This document shows, piece after piece, positions 38,665 through 52,507 of a stretch of DNA of 64,000 nt (the stretch's first letter is position 1; every line of letters starts with the position of its first letter). The position numbers and the translations under genes are program-made. The notes under the pieces were generated by a model, which was not told the origin of the DNA, ran no database searches, and worked only from the letters and a program-made list of their open reading frames with translations. This DNA comes from Anopheles merus (lineage: Eukaryota; Arthropoda; Insecta; Diptera; Culicidae), in NCBI RefSeq assembly GCF_017562075.2, contig NC_054085.1, forward strand, positions 36,474,039 to 36,538,038. Direction: 5' to 3'.

Positions 38665-41600
38665 TAAGAAAACATAAAGTGCAAATCCCCGCTATAAAGA
38701 GAGAGAAAGAGCGTCCTCCTCCTATGTCATTACCGACCTTCGAGGATCACGAAGAGAAAGAGGGAAGAAACGTGGCATACACACAACAGAGGTCGACGAT
38801 AGGTGTGACGCCGAAATATAAGAAACGAAAACTATTCATATATTTATTTATTGCTTAAAGTGCGATGCAACATGTGCGCATGCAAGAAAGGGAGAAGCAG
38901 CAGGTGGATTCGCTGAATATTTAGAGTTTAAAAAATATATGGCAAGTCGAGAAGTAAGGAACACGACAAGAGCGCAAGCAAGCAAACAATCAAATTCTCG
39001 CTTTAAAACAAGTTCACCAATGCTGCTTTTTGGAAGGGCAAAAGAGTGGAAAAGAAATGGAAAACCCTTATATATACACAAACACACACATTGCATACAC
39101 CAGGCATCACCCCAGGCACCGAGATACATATATTGATTAGATGGAAGATGGATCTTTGATGTTAAGATGTGTATTACAATTTTTTCAGGGCATACAAAGT
39201 ATATGAGATAATTTGCATTTTTGAGAGGGGAGCAATTTTCGGGGCAGAGCGAAATAGAAAGCGATAAAGTACTAAAACCCCTCTCCGCCAAAACGGGCGA
39301 TTATTTACAGTTGTTGACCGAGCATGTCTTCGATACAAGTAAAACAAAAAAAAAAGTAACAAAGTAAGCGGAACAACCAGTAAGTGTGTGCAGAAGCATT
39401 AGCAATGCAGCAAGCGAATATTAAGCTCGCCAAAAGAATACAACCGCTTTAGTTGTGGAGGGCGTCGTTCGACGTAACGTATTTTACTGTGGGAAGCACT
39501 ATTTGTACTATTGAATTTAAATGTAAGAAAGCTATCATCGATGTGCGTCGTGTGCACATCACGGAAGAGAGGCGTGTTGTGCTTCGTTTTGTGTGTCGCG
39601 CTTATACTTTTGTTGTTAAAACATCAACTAAACCGTCTCTCCCATTTTCATTGCCCTGTTTCCAGTTTTGCAGTTAAAAGCTAAAAAAACAATTTTTGGA
39701 GAAATTTTAAATCCCACCCTCCCAAGCAGCCTCTCGTAGGACCCCGTCAAAAACAAAGAGACCCCCGTGTGTGTTAGAAGGAAAGAGGAACAACAATATG
39801 TCAAACCAAAATACCATCAGTGTTCAGTGGAGTGTAAAACAATGGAGAAAGATGGTGTGCAATAGCAGTCAAAAGCCGCCGGCGCGCTCGTTCCGCATGT
39901 GCTTTCCGCACCAAAACAAGCGAAAAAAAATATTTCAATTGTACAAAAAATAGCAAAACTTTGGAAAACATTAGGCGACAAACCGAAAAAAAATAGAAAA
40001 CAAAATCGACAACAACCCATAGTGTTGTGTGGGTATGAAGGTAGACACACATACACAACAAAAGAAAAGGTTGCCTTATTTTAGTTTACTCTCTTTAGGC
40101 AAAGACGACTCTAGCAGAACAAGCGAATCATGACCCTACTGCAGTATCTATACCCCCCTCAAACACACACAACACATACATATATACACTCTTAAACATC
40201 TCGTTATCACTACCTGGGGAGAATGATCATGCTAACAATGCTTTCATGTATGTTCTTCGTTGCTTCCCTTTCCTTGTTTTGTGCTCCAATTTGTACTCGT
40301 ATTGAATTGGTTATACCACTTGCTATATTCTACTTTAGCTACTATTATTTTTTTTATGTTTTGTAAAGAGTTTAGTTAATTTTTTGGTTGCATGAACATT
40401 CCATACTTTCTTGGAAAAAAAACTACAAGCTTCTCCTCCCAACTCCTGTGTATCACTACCTGATTTATTGTTTTGTTTTGATTTTTCCCCTAATTTATTT
40501 CACTACTCTTATCTTTAGTTGATCCCCAACCCTTCTCTATGTGGGATCTGATCGGTAGCCGATCGATTACCTTTTTTTCTCTCTCGTTTTAGCCAAGCTA
40601 AGCTAAGGAATGTTTATGTGTTTCTTTTACGTTTAATACGATCGCCGTTCAGCAATAATCCCTTTTATAGAAAGAGTTAACATAACTGCAAATTGTGCAT
40701 ATATACATATATACATGTGAGAAGAAAAGAAAAAGAAAAAAATCATCCGCAACCGTAACCTCATACACCAGAAGGCACCAGAAGGGCAATCAGAGGTTTC
40801 AGTGGGGGACGAAGAAAGATATATGAAACTACAAAGGGGAGGAGTAACCCCCTTAGTACATACACATATGATTGCTGTTTGTTTTAGTTTTTATTTTTAA
40901 TTTAATTTTGTCTTACGAAATGCGAAAGTTTCGTGTTCTTTTTTTATCTTATCGAAATATACTTTAAAAATTGTTAAGTATGATTAATGTAATAATTATT
41001 TTAGTTCTTTTCATTTATTTCTTTCCGAATTTTAGTTCTATGTATACTTTTAGTTCAACGGCACACATCCCCATGATCAAGTGAACTCACTCCTTTTCCT
41101 TCTACATCTTATCTAAAAATTGCAGTCTTTTAAAACGTTTTAACAATCGCCACGTGGTCCACTCAAACGATCTCCTTTACTACGATCGGTGATCCTCTGC
41201 TGTTGTGCTTGGAGGGGTTGGGAAAGGAGAAGGCAGACAACATAAGCGTCTTTTTTTTTATTAAACCATGAGATAATCCGCCGACAAGTAAGGGGAAAAG
41301 AGGCTGTGCAAAACTCTAGCTAGCTGCAGTTGTTCTAGACCACAAACACACGAGAGCAGTGCAAAGGTAAATCTAATATCACCCAGACTATTTAATCGGA
41401 CAAAGGTGAATTAATAATCAAGATAGATAGCTCCATTACGAAAAATCGAAACATTGTAAGAAACAAACTCTCTTCTACTGTGAAACCGTTGTATTTCGAA
41501 TGCTTACACCAATGGCGTCTTGTTACTCTCACTTGTTCTCCTTCTCTTATAGCAAACATATGGAAATCGAAACAAAAAAAGAACATACTCTCCTACTGAA

Positions 41601-44600
41601 ATGGAATAGAACGCTGCAGAAAATAGTGAAACAACACGTAACGTGATCGTATTTTTTGGTAATTTCAGTGTATAAGAGGCAAAGTAAAGCTAGCTTGTGA
41701 TTTGTGTGATGGTATGACACGAACAGAAGAAGATTCGCTTTTGAGCAGGGCAGCAAAACAGAACAGAAATTCGCGCAAACAAAACACAAGGTTGGAAATG
41801 GAAGGGACGAAACAGCTTGTAAACTGGTGTGATCATCGATAGTTAAGGTGCTTTAAGGAGAATCGTGTGTGGACGTAATGCTTGAATGTTGTGAAGAGCG
41901 TTGTTTCGCTAGCGAGATGAGCTGCTGGAAACTGAGTTGAGCCAAAAACTGCTGCAGAAATCTAAAGAAACCTTCCTCTCGTAACCATACTACATTAAGC
42001 ATCCGGGGGGGAGAGAGGCGCATCCCTGTGCCGATGGCCGTATATTGGCTTGGAAGTGGAGGGGGCGATCGTTGGTAATTGGAAAGCCTGACACATTATT
42101 ATTACAAAATAAAACCATGCAACGTGATTAAGATATAGCTTATGTGTAACGAAAAGCGAAACATACCGATTGATGTGTTTACATTTACTGCAACTTTCAT
42201 TTGTCTGGCGGGCGAGCGCACGAAGCGCTTCTCCAACAACAATCGGGACCGGTAATAACTGGAGCAAACCGTACACATAACCCTCTCTTTGTAGATGTGC
42301 GCTTAGCTTCCTGTTCCTTCTCTCCCCCATCGCAACCGCTCGGTCACCCTGCACAAACAATTTGCGCAGTTTTAGCTAGAATGCGCTCTCTATGTGGGTC
42401 ATCTTGCCCCCGGGGACGGGAGTGCGCCATGTCATGCCGCCCCGTATAATTATTATGACGTCGCCTCGTCAGCCACCACCAAGCGAGTCGGAGAAATTAC
42501 TCGCTTCCCAAGATTATCAGCCGCGCGCACCCACCGATCGGAATCACCACACGGACACCGGGCAACCATCAACAGCTTATCAACTGGGGTGGGGCTGAGG
42601 ATCATCTCAACGGAATGGTCGCCTGGTGTGCGATGATGTGCCACGCATTCCCACCTGATGATGACTGCCACACAATCTCGTTTGACCTTAGCGAGGACAA
42701 ACCCCACCCCACTTGCACACTTGACAATGTTGGGTCGGGTGCGTGTGCTCCGGGCATGGATTGACCGTAGAACATTTTTCTTTTCTTTCCCTTTCCTGCG
42801 TCAACACCGTCATCAGAATGGAGAATGTGGCACGCAGCTACACACAACCACGCTACGTTACCATGGCTGCCGTTGACACTCGCTCGGAGCGTGATGCTCT
42901 CTCACCACGATAAACGTGGTATGCGGCGGGAGGTGCAATTGCATCGTCGTACGTGTACGCTTTTACTACAAACGTGTTACGATCAATTGTGGTGTATCGT
43001 GTAACAAGGGGGGAAGAGGCTGAATATTTGCATCGTAACGTCCTGCGAGAGCATGCACGATCGTAACAATGTGGCGTGATCTGGAGATGAATGAAATGGA
43101 TCAGAGATCAGAGATTAAATAAAGCATTTTGTGTAAAAATATTCAACAAATCCATTTGTCGTTGAATCCGAAAGCGAGTAGATTGATTCGTCGTTTAATT
43201 TGTTATCTTTTAAACAGCGTGTGAAATAAAAGAAGATAATCAGCTTGTTCTTTTCGCAAAGGTTGTTTTTTGGTAAGTATTAATCGAGGAGTAGTTTTCC
43301 TTTTTTTCTATAAATTTCTATCAGGAGTATGCCCTAAAAATTATCCTTATTTCAACCAAAATTGGAGGTATAACTACTACCGATACTTCAGACATCAAAA
43401 CCAACTAATGGAACAGCGGTACTGGGTACAGAACAGACACCCAAAAACAAAAGACAAAATCCAACAAATTGGAAACAGTAACTAAAGTGATAGCCCGTAC
43501 CAGGTAAAATTACTAAAACCTACCTTTGAAATAGAATCATCGTGGACTGGTAGCAACTGGACTGGGTAAATGGATGAACATTAGCAGTGGCCAGGCTCAA
43601 TACCCTGACTATTCATTTCTTTTTTGTAATAACAATCTACATGGTTCTAGTCTGTTCCAAATAGCTAAAATAAATAGATAAAAGATAAATAATAAAATTG
43701 TTAAATGCAGAAAAACAACTTTAACCTACCTCTAGGAGGATCCGTTACCCGTTCCACTGATAACGTTCGTTCCAAAACTTTCCGCTCCGTTCCGGTCGCG
43801 AAGTGTATACTCAGCCAATGCGAGCCACCACACGCACACACACACACACACACTAAACCCATCGCTTCGAGCCGTACGGTACGGTGTGCGTTGTGTGCGC
43901 GCGTTTGCGACCAAGAGTGTATAAATTAAATCGCTGCGCTCGCAGCAGAACCCACTCACGTATCAACCATTAGATTCAGCGGACCCGTGCCCGTTCAATT
44001 CTCGTCCAGAGAAACGAAAACCACTTTCCAAACAGCCGCATCGTGTCTCCGTGTGTGCCCATATGTCTCGCCATTTCACGTCTGTGTATTGCGTAGTGTT
44101 CGGGTCGCCACGGCCTACCGTTTGACAGTTGGTGTTGTGTTTTGGTACTGCATTTCGGTGTAATCGCACCAGGTGTCGAGCCAGCAGGAGAGAAGGAGAT
44201 AGAGAGTGCGTGTGTGTGTGACTGTTCCAGCAAACGACCGTGTAGCAACCGTTTTCGTCCTGGCGTCTGGTCAACAGAAAGGAATGCCCTTTAACTGCAG
44301 TCGCGATTGTGTAGGTATTCGATACCGCATCAACTCGCTGCACCAGACCTGGAAGTGGCTGCATCAGACGATCGCCCTGCACGAGTACCTGATTTCGATG
44401 AGCGCAGCTGACACGAATATCAGCAGCCGAAAGTCGCACCACCATCCACTACTGCAGCAGAAGAGCATCAGCACTGTTGTGTTGTGTTGCTAGAGCGTAA
44501 AGGAAACCCCCTCTCTTCGGAACAAGGGTGCAGTTTTGTGAGTTGTTGTGCGTGGTGCTACCAGTGTTTTTACTTAAGGCATTTTATATAGTTTTAGCTA

Positions 44601-45347
44601 CCTAGAACTAAACCGATTATAGTGTGTAAACAAACAAAAACTCTACTCAGCCTAGCATTGCCTCAGTTTCAAAGCTCTAGTCAAAGACGTGCCTTAACAA
44701 AAACGCGTAAAGGACTACAACAAACAACATCATTCCGTATGTGTGTGTGTGCCTCGTAAAAATAGAACTTTACGTCCGTTAGCTAACAGTGAACACTGCC
44801 CCAAACATCATCTCACATCATCATCACCACCTTCGCGACCGTCTCAAGACGTGTGTAGCAAATAGTTCACCGAAGACTGACCAACGAGACGGATCGTGTG
44901 CGTGTGTGTGCAACAAGAACGCACCCAAAACCAGTGTGTGGTGAAATATATTCCACAAACCATCGAGAAGATCGAACCCAAGAACATTAGCATTTTTTTA
45001 CTGCGAACTGCGTCGAACCCCAACAGGTGTGTGTCTGCGGCGGGGCTACGAATTTGCGTATCAAAACAAAGCAACCGGTCAAAACATACTTCGCCGTGTC
45101 TCTGTCACCCGAAAAAAAACAACAACAACACAAAGAACCTCGCACAAAAAAAACCACGCACACACGATATAACAAAGAAAGTGCAAGCGAAACTGCGTGT
45201 GTGCTGCTGCGTGTGTTGGTGATTACGAGTTTTGCCTAAAGCGTGCGCGCGCGTGTGTGTGTGCGTTCAATCAGCACAAGCGAACAGCTGGTTATCGGCG
45301 CTCGACTGAAGAAGAGCGGAAAAAACCCACCAACACTGTCAAGCAAG
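38665..45347. other. Intergenic DNA, possible long coracle 3' UTR and LIPT1 5' region
   Basis: No coding gene was recognised. From 38.7 to about 41 kb the strand is A/T-rich with many short A runs. The stretch 42.2-43.0 kb is GC-richer and includes a TGACGTC CRE-like site near 42456. From about 43.9 kb the DNA is again GC-richer with (CA)n tracts. The stretch 44.5-45.35 kb has exon-like composition and could be the LIPT1 5' UTR, though it contains several upstream ATGs and no clear promoter motif. Confidence 0.5.
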
Positions 45348-48300
45348 ATGGCTGCCATGGTAGCGAAACGATCGTCGGTGGTTGCTGTTCGATCGCTCTG
45401 CCGGATGTACGTCCTGTCATCGGCGTCACCGGTGAGCTCGCGGCTCTTCAGCCCGGGCCAGGCGTTGTGCGCCTATTCCACCACCAAACATCCCTTCCAG
45501 GGAGGTAATGGCACCACCGAGGGGAGCAATGGTACGAGCAGCCCAACCGGCCACCTGACCATGAGCAGCAGCAGCAAGCAGCTGTCAACGGCCGACATCA
45601 AGAAGATTCCCGACGCTGAGGTTCGCAAATCCGTCTTTATCTCGCAGTCGAACGATGTCTTCACGAACCTGGCGCTGGAGGATTGGATCTATCGGAACTT
45701 TGACCTGACCCACCATCACATACTGATGCTGTGGATTAACAAACCGTCGGTGGTGATCGGCCGGCATCAGAATCCGTTCTCGGAGACGAACGTGTCGGCA
45801 CTGGCACGCAATGGGATCGAGCTGGCCCGGCGCAACAGTGGCGGCGGTGCCGTCTATCACGATCTGGGCAACCTGAACTGTACGTTCTTCATGCCGCGGG
45901 CCCGGTACGATCGGAAGTACAACCTGACGCTGCTGACGCGCGCCCTGTACCGGGAGTACGGCATCAATGCGGAGCTGTCCGCGCGGGACGATATCGTGCT
46001 GCTGGGCAAAAAGGTAAGCAGTGTGGGAGAGCAGTTTAAATGGTTTCTATTTTTGCATTTTAGGTGGAATATGAGAAGATGTAGCGGAAGACAAGAAACA
46101 TACTTTTACTGTACTTTACGGGCTGCTTCTTCTATCCTTAAATATGTAGTATCAGGGTCTCAGGGTTTCCCATAATCATTCAGAGGTGGTTAGGTCGAAA
46201 TCATACATTTGGTTAGAAACTGAGAAGCTTACTATGGGAAAATCCAAACGAGATTGAAGAGAGGCTGGCTGACAAACCTTCCTTGTACAGTACTCAAACG
46301 GCATATTCTTTTTTTGCTTTGTTTTTGCCACAATTATCTCTCCCACCAAGGACACTCAGATGCGATATGCCGTTGGTACTGTTGGTGCTACGTGCAATCA
46401 ATCACGTCGTCCCTTTCCGAAGACGGAGGGCTTTTTTGCACTCCTTTTTTGTGTGTGCTTCTCAGTTCGCATGTTTGCAACACCCGCTGATCGCAAGCTA
46501 ACGAGCTGAAGGGAGGATCACGACGCGTATGCGCATGAGAGCAGCGAGGCGGTGATGTTTCACGTGTTGCGAGCATGACCCACAAAACCGGTTCTCGTCC
46601 AAACCCTCTGCGTGCACACAAATCGGAAGGAAGAACACACACACACACACAATCATGGCCCGGGCACACACAAAGCAGCTCTACATACACCGAGTGCACG
46701 TGTACTGGGTGAGAATTTGCATAGTTTATGCGCGAGCACGCGCGCTCGTCGGTGCGCGAGTGTGTATGTGTGTGTGTGTTAGTACGCAGCGTAACATAGT
46801 GGGGTCTACAGTCTATAGGGGTCTTTTAGATAAGCCGCGGAAGAGCATCGAATCTTGTTCTTGTGCGCTGGAACGGCTAACGACCGCGGCTCACCCTTGA
46901 ACCGCGAGATTGGATTTCTTATGAACCGGTGGACACAAATCGCGTCGAGCAGATCGCCAGCAGCAGCTCGCCAAATGGTCAAGTGGCTGTTGCTAGGGCA
47001 GAAGAGCAGCCCATGGCGATGTTGTTGTTGTTGATGTCCATGGTCTTAAAATGCTGCTTCGAACGGCGTTGCTACGCACGCAGGTCGTTGCCAGTGTGCA
47101 CTCGCCTACTGGATGATATCTTGAGAGGAGGGAGACTGGGGCTATTAAACCGGCCCTCGTTCTCTTCACTGCTCGCTGGGTAGTGCCCGAACGCTTGATC
47201 CATCCCCCGACTGTGGGGTTGACGATGTCATTGACACTGGCGTTCCGTGATTGAAGATGCCGTTCGTGTGCCTTTGTACCGGTTGGATATGCAAAAGTTA
47301 GTATAGCGCATATTCAGTTCCTAAAAGATGTTCAAGGCTCTCTGCTTGGTAACACTCTATTTCTATTGAACAAGAAGACGGGAACAACAAACCACGATGT
47401 CTGCAATGACCCTGGAGTGTGTGGTACATTGACGCTTGATTTGATGCTTATCTGGAAAGACATTAAGAATAGAAGTCAGGTTTAGATTGTGTGTTGTACT
47501 CCACTAATCTAATCGGTTGTTTTTGTTTCGCGGTTGCCTTGTGATTTTGAGCTCCCTCCCTCTAACTCTCTTTACAATTACCCTGCCGGAGCGTCAATCT
47601 AAGGCAACTAAACTAATCTACTATAACTCCAATTCCAAAGTTTCCTCTAATCATATTTTTTTCCTTTTTTCTAGATATCCGGCACGGCGGCAAAACTGGG
47701 CCAACCGAACGCTTATCACCACTGTACGCTGCTGGTTAACTCGAACAAGCTACACCTGGGTGCATCCCTCGAGAAAGATAACGTAAGTAGAAGAATGCCG
47801 GCTTGGGATAGCATCAAATTGGAAACATCAAAACAACACAGTACAGGGAGGATTCACATCCGAAGCGCAAAGCGCTGGCTGTTGTTGCTATGCGAAAAGG
47901 CGAAAACAACAGAACAGTCGACAGGCCACACGATGGTCTGATCTAACATGATAAACCGGTTGGATCACACCATACCCATAAATAATGTCTTGCCTCTCGC
48001 AATATGCTTCTTGCTGCTGTTATTGTTGCAAGAAGCGGCTACTTCCTACATCCCCGAGCGTTACACCCACCGCGACCCTCTCTATTAATGAAAGCGAGAG
48101 TGTGGTAGGCTTTTTTGGTTCCACACCGAGACACCCGGAGACTCGCCGTCGGAGTGTTTTTTTTTGTGATGATAAATTGTATCACAATGATAAGGCTTTA
48201 TGGCGGAACAGCTGATACAGGGAGATAGGGGTTAGAACAATTGCAATTGCAGACGGCGCTTTTGTTTGTTTGATGAACAAATTTTATTAAACGAGAGGTG

Positions 48301-51300
48301 CAAAAAAATATAGCTTTGTTTGAGATAATGTACATGATCAATTGCTCATGATTCTTCTAGAGGGGTCTTGCTTGGGGTGAACTCATTACTTCTGTTTTGC
48401 AAAACTTGTGTAGCAAACCCTTCGAGAATGGTCCCAGCTGATTGGCACAACACGCGCGGAATAAATTGTATTGCATCAGCCCTTTGTCCGGACGCGGTAG
48501 GCAATTTCGCACGATGATGAGTTCATCGGCACGATGCAACCACCACCACCACCACTACCAATTGAGCAGCTTTGCCCGAACATATCCTTGACCACTCTCA
48601 CTGAACTTTGTACGGTGAGTCGCCCCTTTTGTTCCAGCGTTCCATCACCGCTGGATGGAAAGCATCGCAACAAGACGGAATTCTTCATCCAGCGACAACG
48701 AACCGTGTGTGCGTGGGGTTGATAAACACTAAGTACCCCATCTCACCCCAACGTTCGATAAGGCTCCTCCTCCTACCCCGCGCACCAAACGTATGTTTGG
48801 TGTTTGGCACAAAATTAAGGCCAAATGTCTATGAACTGGTTTTGGTGAACCGGTTAGAACCGGCCGTGCACCAGAGTGATAAGTCTTCTTCTCTCCGGTG
48901 CCGGCGTTTTGATTACTTTTTCGGGGGCGAGCGAGGGCAAATGCGTAAAGCACCCCACGCACAGCACTCGTTTGTGTGCTTTGTGTGCTGGGCCCGGGAG
49001 TGTGATAAGCGTCCCGATGAGGTGGGATGAAAGTCTGTTTCAGTGAACAAGAGACCCACCCCCCACCCATCCATCTTCCCCCTTCCCACAGACATGTGTT
49101 TTGTTATGACCAGAATTGAACGATAATGATTGGCATACGACCTTATTTTGGGAAGTAGGTACCAAAACAATGAGAGTTAAAACTTTCAAGTCGCACCGCT
49201 TGGAGGAAGAATCGAAGAAGAGTCCATCGGATCACAATGGACCCTTAAGGATGGTAGTTTTTGTGTGTGTGTATGTGTCCGATAACAGATAACGATAAGT
49301 TAAGCTGAGGGGTTTGTTTGGGGCTTATTGTCGGCACATCTAGATAATAATGTGTGATCTTCTCAGCAGAGTCTTGTGAGCTTCTTCTTTAATAACCCCG
49401 TTCATGGAGGATAAACATTGACCATGCGAGGTCAGAATGCATGGTTGGGTAGACATTAGACGCTTATCTACGAAACAAGTTGTTAAAAGAGCGACAATAA
49501 TAGTATAATAGTACAATACTTCTGTAAGTTAAGTAACGTAGGATAGCGCTATGATCACTTTATGATGTAGTGGTGATGGTAAGATGTTATTAAATTTGTC
49601 AAGAAATCATGTCTAAAACCCGTATTAAGTCAAAATTCTTTGCGGAAGTGTTCCATGGTCATGATCCAGACTATATGTACTTGGCTCCATAAGATCTATA
49701 AGCGATCACGATCGCACATCACCTTATGCGATGCTACAATCATCCAAGCTATAAGCATAACATTGTGGAAATAAATCTGACTTTGTTGATGTTATTGAGA
49801 GTATATTCTTGTATGTGTAGAACATTAGGAACAACAAAGATGCTTCTTCATAAGAGTCTTGTTAGATCCCGTTGATGTAGAGCCTCTAAGCCACAATGTA
49901 TGCTGCCCTGAATTTAGTTGAAGTCGAAGTAGTTTAATATCTCGACAAAGAGGGAATCCATCTAGCTATGAGTATGAGAGGAGCAGACCAATCATGTCCT
50001 GACTCCCCTGAACGAAGACTTCAAGCATTGGACTCACACCATGAGCCGTTCTCAAATAGAATAAAATCGTTACAGCCGCCTACTGCAACTCCACGCTACA
50101 TTGTAACTAGGCTACATAAAGTTCAACTAGCGCAAATGTGCTCGCCTCGCCTTGTTTGTGTGTGAAAGTGCTCCTATTGGCCGATCCCTCCTCCGTCCAC
50201 GCCAGTCGCAAGTAGGCTCACCGCCTGTGTGTAAATCTCAGAGGAAACCCAGGGCGCGCACCAATTTATCTTGATTAAAATCATTTGGCTTCAGTCAGGT
50301 CTAAATGAAAACTGGCGCGAACCGGTTCCACGACCGATAGGGAACCAAACCGGAATCGTGTATAAGGGCCGCCGGGCGGGTGGTCTGCATATGGGTCCCT
50401 CTCCCTACCCTGCTCTCTGTGCATGGCAGGCGAGATGCGTTTTTCGTTGCCACATATGACGCCGTAACACAGTGTAACACACAGCCCATGACGTCGCCCT
50501 TTGTACTGTGACCGCTCGGTGAGGGACTCGATTCAGGAATAGAACTGAAGGACACCGGTTAATGGTGTGTGTTTTGTTAACATTTTGGAAAGAGGAGAGC
50601 AACAGAGGGGGGGGGGGGGAGGGGTGTCAGTTCATTCGCGGCGTTGATAAGGGACTGTTAAACAATCTTGCTTTTGCTTGCCCTCAAGGGAATGAAGTCG
50701 AATTGATAGCACATTGGGAGGGGGGGGGGTCAGGTAGAGGAGAGCTGTACGCCATGCTCCCCCCCCCCTCGATGGGGGGTTATCTTTGTAGCACACTGGG
50801 TGGATGAAAATATGATTTTCTTTTTCTTTTTCGGAGGGAGGTGATCAAGCGTAATGAGAGTGAGAGATGTCTTCCTGCACACGCTTCTTGAAATTAAATT
50901 GTTGATCTGATCGTGTGTGTGTGTATGTTTTTTTTTTACGTGTGTCCCGCAGGTCGAAATAACAAGCAAGGCTACCGCTTCCATTCCATCGCCAATCAAG
51001 AACCTCGTGGACGTAAACCGAACCGTAAACATCCAGCAGCTCCTATCGGCCATCGGGTAAGTGTTTGTGTGTTTGTGTGTGTTTTGCGCTACAATACATT
51101 GTGGGGAATTTCGGATTGCGTATTAATCTATCGTCCTTTTCTTCTTCATTATACAGCTACGAATTCCTGCGCACCCCGGCCACCCAGCTAACTGACGGGG
51201 GTCGCGAGCTGCTGATGAAGCAGCGCGGTTTCCAGCTGATCAATCCCACCGACAAGTGGTTCCCGGGCATTACCGAGCTGCGCGAGAACTTCGCCTCCTG

Positions 51301-51681
51301 GGACTGGCGGTTCGGCAAGACGCCGAACTTCTCCGTCCAGAAAACGATCCAGCTGAAATCGACCACGGCCGCCCACCAGCAGGAGATGAAGGTGAAAGTG
51401 GACGTCGAAAAGGTAATGGGGGAGAAGTGCTTATCAGCTGTCCCGGGATCACAGGAGAGCTAATACTAATCGGGCCTTTTTTGTTTTGTCTATCTTCACC
51501 GGCACACACACACACACAGGCACTGATCAAGGAAATCAGTCTCATCCTGCCGAATCACGAACCGATCCCAGTCGTGTCCGATATGGTGGGCCGGGCGTAC
51601 AGCGAGGACTGCTTCCACGGCATCGCGGAAGCGCTGAAGGGTGCCAGCACCGAGAACATGCAGCAGGCGATGGGCTTATGA
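45348..51681 (+). CDS. LIPT1: Lipoyltransferase 1, mitochondrial (LplA-like)
   Basis: Exons 45348-46013, 47675-47782, 50953-51056, 51157-51412 and 51520-51681 join in phase (0, 0, 2, 0) to 1296 nt, or 431 residues. LIPT1 moves lipoyl groups onto the E2 subunits of mitochondrial 2-oxoacid dehydrogenases. The BPL/LplA catalytic domain starts near residue 95. RRNSGGGAVYHD at 161-172 is the ligand-binding loop, and KISGTAAKLGQPNAYHH matches the LplA catalytic-lysine motif. That lysine (222) is the last codon of exon 1. The N-terminus is Arg/Ser-rich and lacks acidic residues, as expected of a mitochondrial presequence, and a Ser/Gly/Thr-rich linker covers residues 50-80. The ATG at 45348 (AAGATGGC) was chosen because the in-frame upstream extension looks untranslated; a second ATG follows at codon 4. 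The (CA)n tract next to the last acceptor is unusual but the AG is clear. Confidence 0.9.
46014..47674 (+). other. LIPT1: LIPT1 intron 1
   Basis: Donor GTAAGC and acceptor TTTTTTCTAG. The intron contains (CA)n near 46636, a CG-alternating stretch near 46731-46760 and a (GT)n run near 46766. No other gene was seen. Confidence 0.8.
47783..50952 (+). other. LIPT1: LIPT1 intron 2
   Basis: The intron is 3.2 kb, running from GTAAGT to CCCGCAG. It is AT-rich between 49.3 and 50.1 kb, with a 13-G run at 50607-50619 and another long G run near 50718. A transposon remnant in the AT-rich part is possible, but no terminal repeats or protein traces were found. Confidence 0.75.
50607..50619. repeat. Homopolymer G run
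   Basis: This is 13 consecutive G followed by more G-rich sequence. It may form a G-quadruplex and is a likely place for sequencing length errors. Confidence 0.85.
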
Positions 51682-51804
51682 AGGTTGGTCCTGCCAGCGA
51701 CGAGCGCCGCCGTACCCTCTTCCTCGTCGACGGGCGTCGGTACGGAGGACAGTTGAAAGCGAAACGTCGTCGCTGACTCACTTTTCATTTCAAACGACCC
51801 TCGT

Positions 51805-51826
51805 TCTCTCTCTCTCTCTCTCTCTC
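51805..51826. repeat. (CT)n microsatellite
   Basis: This is an uninterrupted run of about 11 CT units just downstream of the LIPT1 stop codon. With the opposite-strand-type GA tract at 52471 it could pair in a transcript. Confidence 0.9.
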
Positions 51827-52469
51827 GTTGTAAGACCCCCTTCAATTTGAAATTCAAAAACAGCACCGGAACAAACAAGCAGCTGGTGCGCGCGCGAGCA
51901 CACGCTGCGTACGAAGCGGCACAGTTAGAATAGTTAGAAGGCTTGTCCTCCCTCACACACCACCACCTAACAGTAGTTAGCAACAGTAGAAAGAAGGGCT
52001 CGATCGATCGATCGTACGATCGCATTGCAGTAGTCGGCGGGTTCACGACAACCCTGAACTTTTAGCGGCGGGATGGTGGGAGGTGGCTTTCTGCGTGCCC
52101 TTCTTAGGGTGTCTTGGTACGAAGGGGGATTAGAAAAGCAAATGTCATAATGCATACCGGAAACCGGCCTCCTGCTTCAAGCGAAAAGCCAGTAAACAAC
52201 AGTTTGAACGGAGCGAACGAAAAAAGCTACAAAAAAAGCATCGCCTGCTGTGGTCAATCGATCGACACGTAACACACGCCGGGCATATTGCACCAACAGC
52301 TAATCAGCTGTTGTTTGTCGAAGAGAGGTAGAGCAAGGCAAAATGCAATCGAAGCAAATCCGTTTTACCATCTATCATGGCCCTTGCGCATGCGTCATCC
52401 GCTTTCGATTTAGCTCATTTGTTTGTATTAGTTTTTGCTTTTAAACCCTTTTTGACCAACAATCGAGCT

Positions 52470-52470
<1 letters not shown>

Positions 52471-52500
<30 letters not shown>
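52471..52500. repeat. (GA)n microsatellite
   Basis: Fifteen GA units sit directly after a GAGCTC site. GAGA-factor binding is possible in dipterans, but no promoter is evident here. Confidence 0.9.

Positions 52501-52507
<7 letters not shown>

Noticed and set aside
42904..42922. ACCACG/CGTGGT small inverted repeat
   Set aside because: A 6-bp stem is expected by chance at this scale and has no supporting context.
49300..50160. AT-rich block in LIPT1 intron 2 suspected to be a transposon
   Set aside because: No terminal inverted repeats, target duplications, or transposase or reverse-transcriptase traces were found by eye.
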